NCBI GenBank assembly: GCA_944385935.1
Contig: CALWZC010000004.1
Span: 1 to 64,000 of the forward strand
Direction: 5' to 3'
Origin: an uncultured Anaerofilum sp.
Lineage (GTDB): Bacteria > Bacillota > Clostridia > Oscillospirales > Ruminococcaceae
Length of the DNA stretch: 64,000 bases
A model generated the notes under the pieces. It was not told where the DNA came from. It worked only from the letters and a program-made list of their open reading frames with translations, and searched no databases. The position numbers and the translations under genes are program-made. Every line of letters begins with the position of its first letter. Position 1 is the stretch's first letter. This document shows, in pieces, positions 51,356 through 60,017 of this stretch.

Positions 51356-52203
51356 TGGCTTTAATGGAAAAAATTTCTTTGTATCTCTCCTATCCTTTTG
51401 TGCGCTATGCCTTGATAGTAGGAGTTTTGGTTGCTTTGTGTTCCTCCTTATTGGGAGTAACCCTAGTGCTGAAGCGATTTTCCTTTATTGGAGATGGTCT
51501 ATCACATACTGCTTTTGGTGCTATGGCAGTTGCTGCTGTGCTGAATCTTACCAATGAGATTCTATTTGTCCTTCCAGCAACTGTGCTATGTGCAATTTTG
51601 TTGCTTCGTATGGGCCAAAATACCAAAATTAAAGGAGATGCCGCAGTGGCAATGTTGTCGGTAAGCTCTCTTGCTTTGGGATATTTGCTGATGAATCTAT
51701 TCTCCAAGTCTGCCAATATTTCAGGAGATGTGTGCAGCACCTTGTTTGGTTCTACCTCCATTCTCACACTATCCTTGCCAGAAGTTTGGTTGTGCGTGAT
51801 ACTTTCCGTGTTAGTGGTAGCCATTTTTGTTTTGTTTTATAACAAGCTATTTGCAGTGACGTTTGACGAGAACTTTGCAAAAGCAACAGGAACAAATACA
51901 GATGCTTACAATTTGCTAATTGCTGTTGTAGTGGCTGTAATTATTGTTTTGGCAATGAATCTGGTAGGCTCTTTGCTGGTGTCTGCTTTGATTATCTTTC
52001 CAGCATTATCTGCTATGCGAGTGTTTAAGAGCTTTCGAGGGGTAACCATTTGTTCGGCTGTTGTGTCGGTAACTGCTGCATTTTTTGGTATGATGATTTC
52101 CATTGTGGCAGGCACTCCAGTGGGAGCAACCATTGTGGCGGTGGATTTGGTGGTATTTGGTTTGTTTACTGTGGCAGGAAAAGGAATAGGAGTAAAAGGA
52201 TGA
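51352..52203 (+). CDS. znuB: Zinc ABC transporter permease ZnuB
   Basis: Membrane subunit of the zinc importer. The 283-residue product has about eight hydrophobic helices and the ABC-3 family pattern: KRFSFIGDGLSHTAFGAMAV early, FDENFAKATGTNTDAYNLL mid, and ALIIFPALSAMRVFKSFRG near 215. It overlaps both neighbours by four bases. Confidence 0.94.
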   Translation: MMALMEKISLYLSYPFVRYALIVGVLVALCSSLLGVTLVLKRFSFIGDGLSHTAFGAMAVAAVLNLTNEILFVLPATVLCAILLLRMGQNTKIKGDAAVAMLSVSSLALGYLLMNLFSKSANISGDVCSTLFGSTSILTLSLPEVWLCVILSVLVVAIFVLFYNKLFAVTFDENFAKATGTNTDAYNLLIAVVVAVIIVLAMNLVGSLLVSALIIFPALSAMRVFKSFRGVTICSAVVSVTAAFFGMMISIVAGTPVGATIVAVDLVVFGLFTVAGKGIGVKG

Positions 52204-52715
52204 AGTGTAAAAAATCTCTTTTCGCTGTGTTGTCTATTAGTATGATATTGTTTTTGTATGGTTGTTCAGAAAAGCCCAACGAAGCTACTACATCACAACA
52301 ACCGGTGCAGTCAACAGTGCAAGCTGTATCTTCCGAAGAAGATTCAGAGCAGTCTGGTGTGGAAGATGATGTGGATGTGGATTTGACACAACTAAGTAGC
52401 ATTATGTGCTATTCCGAAGTTTATACAATGATTACCTACCCAGAACAATATATAGGCAAAACAGTTCGCATGAAGGGAACAATGGCACATTATTCCAGTG
52501 GTGCAGAATCTGGGCAAAACTATTTTGCTGTGCTTATTGCAGATGCGTTGGCTTGCTGCCAACAAGGTATAGAATTTGTGTTAGAGGGGGGCTCTCGTGA
52601 TGTAAAAGATTATCCACTTATGAACACAGAAGTGACAGTTGTAGGGGAATTTGCCACTTATGAAGAAAATGGCATGACCTATTGCAATTTGATTCATGCA
52701 CGAGTAGAAGAATAA
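52200..52715 (+). CDS. Lipoprotein with OB-like domain, last gene of the zinc operon
   Basis: The 171-residue product has a lipoprotein signal with YGC and C22, an acidic Ser/Glu/Asp linker (about 25-65), and a compact beta-rich domain. That domain runs from YPEQYIGKTVRMKGTMAHY to EVTVVGEFATYEENGMTYC, which looks like an OB fold. It contains a Cys pair (ACCQQG). The ATG at 52200 overlaps znuB by four bases. It may be a membrane-anchored zinc accessory; I cannot name a characterised homologue. Confidence 0.7.
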   Translation: MKCKKSLFAVLSISMILFLYGCSEKPNEATTSQQPVQSTVQAVSSEEDSEQSGVEDDVDVDLTQLSSIMCYSEVYTMITYPEQYIGKTVRMKGTMAHYSSGAESGQNYFAVLIADALACCQQGIEFVLEGGSRDVKDYPLMNTEVTVVGEFATYEENGMTYCNLIHARVEE

Positions 52716-52724
52716 ATATATCAG

Positions 52725-52765
52725 AAAAGGGCAAGGAAATCCTTTGGTTTCTTTGCCCTTTTTTC
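52725..52765 (+). terminator. Terminator of the zinc operon
   Basis: AAAAGGGCAAGGAAA pairs with TTTCTTTGCCCTTTT, followed by TT and a T-rich tail. Confidence 0.82.
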
Positions 52766-52926
52766 TTTCGCACTTTTGGAAGGGCTAAAAATGACACTAT
52801 TGTGGTTTTGCACAACAAAAAAAGAAAAAAATATCAAATAACACAAATTTGAAAATTTTTGGAAATAATTGTGCAAAAAATGTGGAAGTTGATGAAAAAA
52901 TTGTTCTAGAAGTACACAGAATAAGC

Positions 52927-52935
52927 TGGTATAAT
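52927..52935 (+). promoter_or_regulatory. Extended -10 promoter candidate for the GH101 gene
   Basis: TGGTATAAT is a TGnTATAAT extended -10 with no good -35. It predicts a leader of about 165 bases. The region 52766-52926 is AT-rich with no gene visible. Confidence 0.5.
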
Positions 52936-53033
52936 TAGAATTGTTCCGAGTATGTTGGCGGTTTGTATAAAATTGCTGACAAAAAGCGATTTATTTAATA
53001 CTTTTCTGACACTTAGTGTGTAGGAGGTAGAAA

Positions 53034-53060
53034 ATGTTTCGTGTAGGTTCTGTAAGGTGA
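53034..53060 (+). CDS. Eight-residue leader peptide upstream of the GH101 gene
   Basis: TAGGAGGTAG (53021-53030) is a near-perfect ribosome site, and an ATG at 53034 follows it and opens MFRVGSVR then TGA. The GH101 start, a weaker GTG, lies 46 bases downstream. A short strongly initiated frame before a large secreted-enzyme gene suggests translational regulation. It might also be chance. Confidence 0.45.
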   Translation: MFRVGSVR

Positions 53061-53106
53061 ACATACAGTGTTTACCAGTGAAGGAAAAATTGGGAGGAGA
53101 AAAACT

Positions 53107-56100
53107 GTGAGATTCAAACTGGCTCAAAAGTTGTTGTGCTTTATCTGTGCCGTTGGTATGATGACATCGGTAGCACAACCCGCATTTGCTGCAGTGTACG
53201 CAGCAAACAATGTACCCCAAGTAACAGTAACCCCAGACGAGGAAACCCCTGAGGCAACTGAAACTCCTGAAGCAACAGAGGTTCCCGAAGCAACCGAGAC
53301 CCCTGAAGCAACAGAAGTTCCTGAAGCAACCGAGACCCCTGAAGCAACAGAAGTTCCTGAAGCAACCGAGACCCCTGAAGCAACAGAGGTTCCTGAGGCA
53401 ACTGAAACCCCTGAAGCAACAGAGGTTCCCGAGGCAACCGATACCCCTGAAGCAACAGAAGTTCCTGAGGCAACCGAGACCCCTGAAGCAACAGAGGTTC
53501 CTGAGGCAACTGAGACCCCTGAAGAATTCGAAGAAAGTGCAGGTGTGGCTGCACTTCTCAGTGAGAACAGCAAGACATGGTTTGTACTAAACAACAATGG
53601 TGCTGGCGGTCATAACTATGGTACTAATGGCCCTGTAACTGCATTGTACCAAGGTGCTCCTGCAAAGGAAGAAAATAAGCTTAGCATGGAGTTTATGCCC
53701 ACCACCGATACCATTAACTTTGGTATTTTCTACTATTATCTGGATGACAACAACTGGCTGTATGTTGGTAATGACTCTGCCAGTGGTTGGTATTGTCAGT
53801 ATAAAGTAAACGGAAATGGTTCCTACCCCAAAATTACTGGACTGCCTTCTCCTGCAAAGGGCGAAGTAATGAACATCAGCATTTCTCTGGGTCGTGAAAC
53901 CTTGATAGTTGATGTAAATGGTGTGGAGAAAAAGCTCACCAATCAGGATTTCTTTGCATTGAGTGAAAAAATCAATGCAAATGAGAATTCTAAGTTTGGT
54001 GTAATGACCAAAGCAAAAAGTAGTGTTGAGTTTGCTAACCCAATGTTGGGCAGTGAAAAACTGACCGGAGAGTGGAAACTGTTGGTGGATACCAATGGTA
54101 CTCTTACCACCAGAGAGTCCGCCTTAGTGAATGTAACCGGTAAGGTTCTGGATGCTGCAAATGACAACAAGCCCATGGTAGGAGCTACTGTTCGTGCAGG
54201 TTTGGCAAGTGCTGTTACCAATGAAAACGGCGAGTTTACTTTGTCTGGCATGGAGACTGGCACTTACAGCTTGGCTGTTACTAAACCTGGTTATCAGGCT
54301 GTAACACAAGAGTTCCAGATTACAGATGTTGACGTAAATCTGGGCGAAATTGTAATTTCTCCCAAGAGTGCTATTGATTTGACTCAGTATGACTATATCC
54401 AAAGCGATAGCATGCGGGTATATGTAGGTAAAGAGTTCCCTGTAGTAGCACAGTACCAACTGAATTACACCAGCGGAAATCCCCAAGTGTTTGAAGGTCA
54501 GGTACAAGCTATCAATCAGGTAGCCATCAATGGTGTGAATATCACTCCTGAAATTGTAAATGTAGCAGAGGGAAATGGTTCTGCTTCCAAAACTTATGAT
54601 TTGGTTTTGAAGAATGCAGAAGCAAGCATTGACCTCACTTTGGGAGTGAAAATCAGTGTAGATGGACAGGACTTGACTTGGGAAGTAACCAAGGTAGACA
54701 AAGCAGAGGGTTGTGCACCTGTGGACACCATCGAAGTTCCTAACCTCAACCTGTTGACCATCACCGATTTGGATGCTGAAAAGGCTCCTGAGCAGAACAA
54801 ACCCTATGTAGGCTTTGCAGGTGCAAAAGCTTCTACTGTTACCACCGAGAGCGGTGATGTTTACATCAACTTTGGCGAAAATGGCGGCTTTGTTCCCAGT
54901 GAGAGCGACAACTATCTGTATGGTTTCTTGACAAATGGTACTTTGAGTGCTGGTTTGTGGAGCAACTCTGAGGCAGAAGGGGACAAGCGTGTACAACGTA
55001 ACAACGGAGCTGATAGCATTAGCTTGACCAGTTCTGCTTGGTACTATGAGCGTGGCGATAAGAACGCACAGAAATATGCAACCAATAATCCTGGTACTAC
55101 TTACCCCACCAGCGAGCTGCCTTGCATGAAAGTTGCTCTGGCTTCGGATATGAATGATGATAATATCATTGACTGGAATGATGGTGCAGTGGCATTCCGC
55201 CGCATTGTAAACATTCCCATGGGTTCCGAAGACATCAAAGATATGGTAAACTACCGTATCGTAATGAACTTTGCAAGTATGGCACCCAACCCCTACTTGG
55301 AAACTGCTGATAATATCAAAAAGGTATTCTTGGCAACCGATGGTCTGCCCCAGTCTGTTATGTTGAAAGGCTACGGAAATGAGGGCCATGACTCTGCTAA
55401 CTCTGAATATGCAGACATTGCTGTTCGTGAGGGTGGTGTAGAGGACTTCCAAGACCTGATTAAGATTGCTCACGATTACAATACTGAAATTGGTATCCAT
55501 GTAAACGCACAAGAGGCTTACCCCGAGTCTAAATCTTTCAGCAATGAGATGATTGGATTCCCCAGTGTAGGCAATGGCTGGGGCTGGCTTGACCAATCCC
55601 ATGTCATCGACAAATTGTGGGATTTGGCTACCCAAAACCGTTGGAAGCGTTTTGTACAGTTGTACGACCGCATCAACAACACCAACTTCTTAACTGCACA
55701 ATGGCCTGCTGTTGCTGGAAGTGGTACAGTAAATGCTACCATGCAGCAGATTGCAGCAGACGCCGCAACTCGTCCTGACAACATGGACTTCATCTATCTG
55801 GATGTATGGTATCAGGATGCATGGGAAACCCGTCGCATTGCTGACGAAATTAACTCTTTGGGTTGGCGTTTCTCCACCGAGTTCAGCGCACAAGGCGAGT
55901 ATGACTCCACTTGGCAGCACTGGTCTACCGACGCTGTATACGGTGGCGCAAGCATGAAGGGTTACAACAGTGATATCATTCGCTTTATCCGCAATGACCA
56001 GCGTGACTCTCAGGTTCTGAACTATCCCGAGTTTGGCGGCACCGCAGATAATCCTCTGTTGGGTGGTTTCCGTCTGGCTGGATTTGAGGGCTGGAATCGG

Positions 56101-59100
56101 GCTGATGAATTCCCCAGCTACATTAACCGTACCTTCAGCGAGAACCTGCCCACTCGTTTCTTGCAGCATTATCAGGTAATCAAGTGGGAGAACTACACTG
56201 GTGTAGGTGATGATGTATCTCCTGTAGGTAACCATGAGAAGCAAATCACTCTGCGTGACGAGAACAATAACACTGTTGTTGTTACCCGTAACGAAGAGCA
56301 GCGTCAAGATGATATCATCGAGCGTACAATTACTTTGAATGGTAAAGTAGTGTTGAATGATGGTACTTATCTGTTGCCATGGAATGACAATCAGGACAAC
56401 AGCTTGAAGTTGTATCACTGGAATCAGGATGGTGGCAAAACCACATGGCAATTGCCTGATGAGATGGCTGGTGCAGCGTCTTTGGTAATGTATGAGCTGT
56501 CCGACCAGGGACGTATCAATCCTAAGACTGTATATGTAAATGGCGGTCAGGTAGAGCTGGATGCAAAGGCACAAACTGCATATGTTTTGGTTTCTACTCC
56601 CGGCGTAAAGACCTTGAAGGCCGATTATGGTGAAAAGGATTATGTGGTAGACCCCGGTTTCAACGGCTATGCAGATGGCGCATCTTTGGATGAGTCCGAA
56701 TGGACTGGCGATGTTACCGAAAACAGTGTAATGGTTCGTGTACCTTCTGATGGTGACCAAGAGCTGGTATTCGGCGAGAATGCAAAAGCTGTTTCCGTTT
56801 CCACCGAACTCCACGGGTTGACCGTTGGCGAAAGCTATGTAGCTGAAATTTATGTAAATAATAACAGCGATAGCAAAGCCACCGTTTCGGTAAATAATGG
56901 AAGTGAAACTGTTTCTAATTACACCTATCGTTCTATTGCTTCTAACTATGTAAAGTGCGATGAAGAGCGTGGAACTAACTCTCAGTGGATTCAGGTTTAC
57001 TTTGTAGCACAGAGCGACACCGCAACCTTTACCTTGTCCCGTGAGGCTGGTGCAGGTGAGGTTATCTGGGATGATATCCGTGTAGTTCCCATCGAGTTGA
57101 ATAACTATCAAGAGGATGGCACCTTTACACAGGACTTTGAGAGTGTTGTACAAGGATTGTATCCCTTCGTACTGGGTCCTGCTCAGGGCATTACTGACCC
57201 TGTTACCCACCTTTCTCAGTTGCATGCACCTTACACCCAGTCTGGCTGGCATACTAAGATTTTGGATGATGTAATTGAAGGCGAGTGGTCTTTGAAACAT
57301 CACGGAAATAATACCGGAATTATCTATCAGACCATTCCTCAGAACTTCCGTTTTGAGCCTGGCAAGGTATATGAAGTAAGCTTTGACTATCAGTCTGGCC
57401 CCAGTGGTGCATATGCTATGGTGGTAGGCGATGGAGCAAACAACTATACAATGCCTTCTGCTGAGGACTACTTCCAAAGCACTGCAGCAGCTACTACCGG
57501 CGAGAAGTCCACTACTAAGACCCATACCATGACAGTGGTTGGTGCTGCTAGCGGACAAACTTGGATTGGCTTGTACAGCAACGGTCGAGCTGGCAACAAT
57601 GCAATGGGCGGAAAAGACTTCGTTCTGGACAACTTGGTTATCCGTGAAGTATCGGAGGCAGATGCTGGTGTTACTCTGACTGTAGCTGACAGCAATCTGT
57701 TTAAAGGTGAAACCACCACTGTTGCAGGAACCAATCTGGAAGGTGCAACCTTCACAAATAGCAACCCTGAAGTAGCTGTTTTGGATGAGGCTACTATGAC
57801 CATCAAAGCATTGGGCGCAGGAACAACTACCATTACCGCAACCAATGGCAAGGCAGCTACCACTGCATCTGTTACCATCACTGTTGCAGACCGTGAGTCC
57901 TACGATATGCGTGGAGAGGATACACAGATTGTAGCAGAGAAGAATACACAAGCTGGTGTTGGTGCAGAAAATATTCTTGATGGAAAAACTGGAACCAACT
58001 GGGATGGAACTTGGGATAAAGTTACAAAAGACAATCCTGCTGTAGCTGTGATTGACATGGGTAAAGAGGTAAATCTGTCTGGTTTCCGCTTTATGCAACG
58101 TAACGCTTATAACGTTAATGGTATGATTCAAGGATACCGTTATGTAATTGGCAATGAGTTCGACCCTGAAACTGGTACCATTACTGATGGTGTTGCAAGT
58201 GAATGGATGACAGTAGACAATCCTAAGGAGAATACTTGGGTAGACCAACGTCTGAACAAGGATGGTAAAGCAGTTTCTGTACGTTACATTCAAATTGAGG
58301 TATATGGTAGCGGAAACAATTCTACCATGGCTGAGTTTGTACCCTATCTGGATAAGATGGTAGCAACTGAAGCAACTGTTGCAGATACCACTGTATATGT
58401 TGGTCAAAGCAAGGCATTGGAGGCTACTGCCCCCGAAGGAACTCTGTTGAAGGGCCTTGTTTGGAGCACTGATGACAAAGATATCATTGCTGTTACCGAG
58501 GATGGCGTTTTGACTGGTCTGAAGGAAGGCACCGCAACTGTAACTGTTACAAATGCCGCAGGCTTGAAAGCACAAGGCAAGGTAACTGTTGAAGCTGCTC
58601 CTGAAAAGCCTCTGCCCGAAACTGCTGAGCTTGCAGCAGAAATCAACACCTCTGCCGCTATTGATTTGGATAAATACCAGGATGGCCCAGAGAAGGACGC
58701 TTTTGTAAAAGCTTTGGCCAAAGCAAAAGAGGTTCAAAACAACATTGCAAATTATACACAAAATGAAGTGGATACTGCTCTGGTTGAACTGACCGCTGCT
58801 CGTTTGGCTCTGAAGGAGAAACCTCCTGTAAATCTGCCCAACAGCGCAGCATTGGAGGAAGAAATCCGTGTTGCAGAGGCAGTTGACCTGTCTAAATATC
58901 AAGATGGTGCTGAAAAGGATGCTTTTGCATACGCTTTGAAGACCGCAAAAGATATTTTGGCAAACATTGCAAATTACAGTCAGGATACTGTGGATAAGGT
59001 AACAGCAGACTTGCGTACAGCCCGCTTGGCTCTGAAGCCTGTGGATTCTACCAATCCTCCTGTAAATCCCACTCCTGCTCCTACCCCAGCTCCCGAGGCC

Positions 59101-59253
59101 ACAACTCCTCCTGCAAGCAGCAATGGAGGACAAGGCACATCTGCTCCTGCTACCGGAGATAGCTTCAATGGTGTTGCATGGATGGGTATGCTCGCTTTGA
59201 GTGCAGGTGCTGTGACAGCTGTAATTTCTATGAAAAAATCTCGCAAAGAATAA
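53107..59253 (+). CDS. GH101 endo-alpha-N-acetylgalactosaminidase, cell-wall anchored
   Basis: Releases Gal-beta-1,3-GalNAc from Ser/Thr of mucin-type glycoproteins. The 2048-residue protein has, in order: a signal peptide (1-28, ending PAFA); an acidic Pro/Thr/Glu repeat (46-135); a lectin-like beta region; a CarboxypepD_reg-like domain (about 335-420); and the GH101 catalytic region. That region has KGYGNEGHDSANSEYADI, nucleophile D899 in FIYLDVWYQD, and E925 in RFSTEF as probable acid/base. Then come a carbohydrate-binding-like region, a bacterial Ig-like domain (about 1520-1595), an F5/8-type domain (about 1615-1755), a second Ig-like domain, two FIVAR repeats, and a sortase-like signal PATGD (2014-2018) with a membrane helix and KKSRKE tail. 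The start is GTG after GGGAGGAG. Confidence 0.93.
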   Translation: MRFKLAQKLLCFICAVGMMTSVAQPAFAAVYAANNVPQVTVTPDEETPEATETPEATEVPEATETPEATEVPEATETPEATEVPEATETPEATEVPEATETPEATEVPEATDTPEATEVPEATETPEATEVPEATETPEEFEESAGVAALLSENSKTWFVLNNNGAGGHNYGTNGPVTALYQGAPAKEENKLSMEFMPTTDTINFGIFYYYLDDNNWLYVGNDSASGWYCQYKVNGNGSYPKITGLPSPAKGEVMNISISLGRETLIVDVNGVEKKLTNQDFFALSEKINANENSKFGVMTKAKSSVEFANPMLGSEKLTGEWKLLVDTNGTLTTRESALVNVTGKVLDAANDNKPMVGATVRAGLASAVTNENGEFTLSGMETGTYSLAVTKPGYQAVTQEFQITDVDVNLGEIVISPKSAIDLTQYDYIQSDSMRVYVGKEFPVVAQYQLNYTSGNPQVFEGQVQAINQVAINGVNITPEIVNVAEGNGSASKTYDLVLKNAEASIDLTLGVKISVDGQDLTWEVTKVDKAEGCAPVDTIEVPNLNLLTITDLDAEKAPEQNKPYVGFAGAKASTVTTESGDVYINFGENGGFVPSESDNYLYGFLTNGTLSAGLWSNSEAEGDKRVQRNNGADSISLTSSAWYYERGDKNAQKYATNNPGTTYPTSELPCMKVALASDMNDDNIIDWNDGAVAFRRIVNIPMGSEDIKDMVNYRIVMNFASMAPNPYLETADNIKKVFLATDGLPQSVMLKGYGNEGHDSANSEYADIAVREGGVEDFQDLIKIAHDYNTEIGIHVNAQEAYPESKSFSNEMIGFPSVGNGWGWLDQSHVIDKLWDLATQNRWKRFVQLYDRINNTNFLTAQWPAVAGSGTVNATMQQIAADAATRPDNMDFIYLDVWYQDAWETRRIADEINSLGWRFSTEFSAQGEYDSTWQHWSTDAVYGGASMKGYNSDIIRFIRNDQRDSQVLNYPEFGGTADNPLLGGFRLAGFEGWNRADEFPSYINRTFSENLPTRFLQHYQVIKWENYTGVGDDVSPVGNHEKQITLRDENNNTVVVTRNEEQRQDDIIERTITLNGKVVLNDGTYLLPWNDNQDNSLKLYHWNQDGGKTTWQLPDEMAGAASLVMYELSDQGRINPKTVYVNGGQVELDAKAQTAYVLVSTPGVKTLKADYGEKDYVVDPGFNGYADGASLDESEWTGDVTENSVMVRVPSDGDQELVFGENAKAVSVSTELHGLTVGESYVAEIYVNNNSDSKATVSVNNGSETVSNYTYRSIASNYVKCDEERGTNSQWIQVYFVAQSDTATFTLSREAGAGEVIWDDIRVVPIELNNYQEDGTFTQDFESVVQGLYPFVLGPAQGITDPVTHLSQLHAPYTQSGWHTKILDDVIEGEWSLKHHGNNTGIIYQTIPQNFRFEPGKVYEVSFDYQSGPSGAYAMVVGDGANNYTMPSAEDYFQSTAAATTGEKSTTKTHTMTVVGAASGQTWIGLYSNGRAGNNAMGGKDFVLDNLVIREVSEADAGVTLTVADSNLFKGETTTVAGTNLEGATFTNSNPEVAVLDEATMTIKALGAGTTTITATNGKAATTASVTITVADRESYDMRGEDTQIVAEKNTQAGVGAENILDGKTGTNWDGTWDKVTKDNPAVAVIDMGKEVNLSGFRFMQRNAYNVNGMIQGYRYVIGNEFDPETGTITDGVASEWMTVDNPKENTWVDQRLNKDGKAVSVRYIQIEVYGSGNNSTMAEFVPYLDKMVATEATVADTTVYVGQSKALEATAPEGTLLKGLVWSTDDKDIIAVTEDGVLTGLKEGTATVTVTNAAGLKAQGKVTVEAAPEKPLPETAELAAEINTSAAIDLDKYQDGPEKDAFVKALAKAKEVQNNIANYTQNEVDTALVELTAARLALKEKPPVNLPNSAALEEEIRVAEAVDLSKYQDGAEKDAFAYALKTAKDILANIANYSQDTVDKVTADLRTARLALKPVDSTNPPVNPTPAPTPAPEATTPPASSNGGQGTSAPATGDSFNGVAWMGMLALSAGAVTAVISMKKSRKE
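53242..53511 (+). repeat. 18-bp tandem repeat encoding PEAT units
   Basis: Fifteen in-frame units of 18 bases encode E-[T/V]-PEAT, alternating T and V so the DNA period is mostly 36. A degenerate sixteenth follows. It forms an acidic, proline-rich stalk after the signal peptide. Unit number could change by slippage without a frameshift. Confidence 0.92.
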
Positions 59254-59290
59254 AAATGCATATTTCTTTGCATAATAGAAACTGATTTTC

Positions 59291-59322
59291 CCGCCCCCAA
59301 CAGATTTGGGGGCGGTTTTTTT
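59291..59322 (+). terminator. Terminator after the GH101 gene
   Basis: CCGCCCCCAA pairs with TTTGGGGGCGG, followed by TTTTTTT. Confidence 0.9.
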
Positions 59323-59332
59323 CAAAAAATAG

Positions 59333-59361
59333 TTGCAAATAGATTTTTATATTGGTATACT
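59333..59361 (+). promoter_or_regulatory. Promoter of the yerC-like gene
   Basis: TTGCAA (59333-59338), 17-base spacer and TATACT (59356-59361). A leader of about 135 bases follows. Confidence 0.7.
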
Positions 59362-59397
59362 AATAACAAAAGTGTATTTCTAAAAAAGACAAAGCAT

Positions 59398-59444
59398 GGC
59401 ATCTGAAACCACTGGCTTTTAAACCAGAGTTATTCACAGATGCC
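59398..59444 (+). promoter_or_regulatory. Structured leader element before the yerC-like gene
   Basis: GGCATCTG (59398-59405) pairs perfectly with CAGATGCC (59437-59444), and inside it CTGG (59412-59415) pairs with CCAG (59424-59427). The nested stems have unequal internal loops and no U-run, so it is not a terminator. It does not match a riboswitch I recognise. Confidence 0.5.
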
Positions 59445-59505
59445 AATCTTTTGCGGAAAATCTTCTTTCAAAGTAAAGCGTTAAAGTAGTAAAGGTGGAA
59501 ACTAT

Positions 59506-59817
59506 ATGTTAGATAAAACCAAAAATCGACAAGAAACCATGAAGCTATTTCGAGCCATTTTAGCATTGGAAACAGAGGAAGAATGTGTAAACTTTTTTGC
59601 TGACCTTTGCACAATTAAGGAATTGGGGGATATGGCACAAAGATTAAAAGCAGCAGAAATGCTTTTAGAGGGAAAAACCTACGAGCAGATTGTTAAAACT
59701 GTAAAAATTAGTACAGCTACCATCAGTCGCATTAACCAATGTATTCAGTATGGTGAGGGTGGATACCGTACTGTAATTGAACGCCTAAAGAATCAACAAT
59801 TCAAAGAGGAGCAATAA
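59506..59817 (+). CDS. TrpR-like YerC/YecD family DNA-binding protein
   Basis: The 103-residue protein is all-helical with a TrpR-type HTH (RLKAAEMLLEGKTYEQIVKTV then ISTATISRINQCIQYGEGG). It is the Firmicutes YerC family, a relative of the tryptophan repressor whose ligand and targets are poorly known. GGTGG precedes the ATG. It lies between GH101 and the liv operon. No trp genes are nearby. Confidence 0.88.
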   Translation: MLDKTKNRQETMKLFRAILALETEEECVNFFADLCTIKELGDMAQRLKAAEMLLEGKTYEQIVKTVKISTATISRINQCIQYGEGGYRTVIERLKNQQFKEEQ

Positions 59818-59940
59818 ATTTTTATGGTAGTAGAGGTATAGATTTTCAAAAAATGTTCATAGCAGGCACACATTCATATATTTTGAAAAAAATGTGAATA
59901 AAACCTTTCTAAAAAACAAAATTATTGTAAATTTATACCA

Positions 59941-59969
59941 TTGAAACTGCTGGAAATAATGTTTATAAT
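59941..59969 (+). promoter_or_regulatory. Promoter of livJ
   Basis: TTGAAA (59941-59946), 17-base spacer and TATAAT (59964-59969), 49 bases before the livJ start. Confidence 0.75.
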
Positions 59970-60017
59970 GTATGAAAAGTTGCTGATTTTTAGCAATAGA
60001 AGGTAGGAGGAGAGTAT

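Noticed and set aside
53242-53511. Regular 18/36-base repeats as a possible CRISPR array
   Set aside because: The repeats are contiguous, in frame and encode PEAT units; there are no spacers.
55690-59325. Very long open frames on the minus strand opposite the GH101 gene (up to 1211 codons, also 54124-55635)
   Set aside because: They mirror the codon usage of the real gene. They lack plausible ribosome sites and recognisable domains, while the plus strand encodes a clear GH101 protein.
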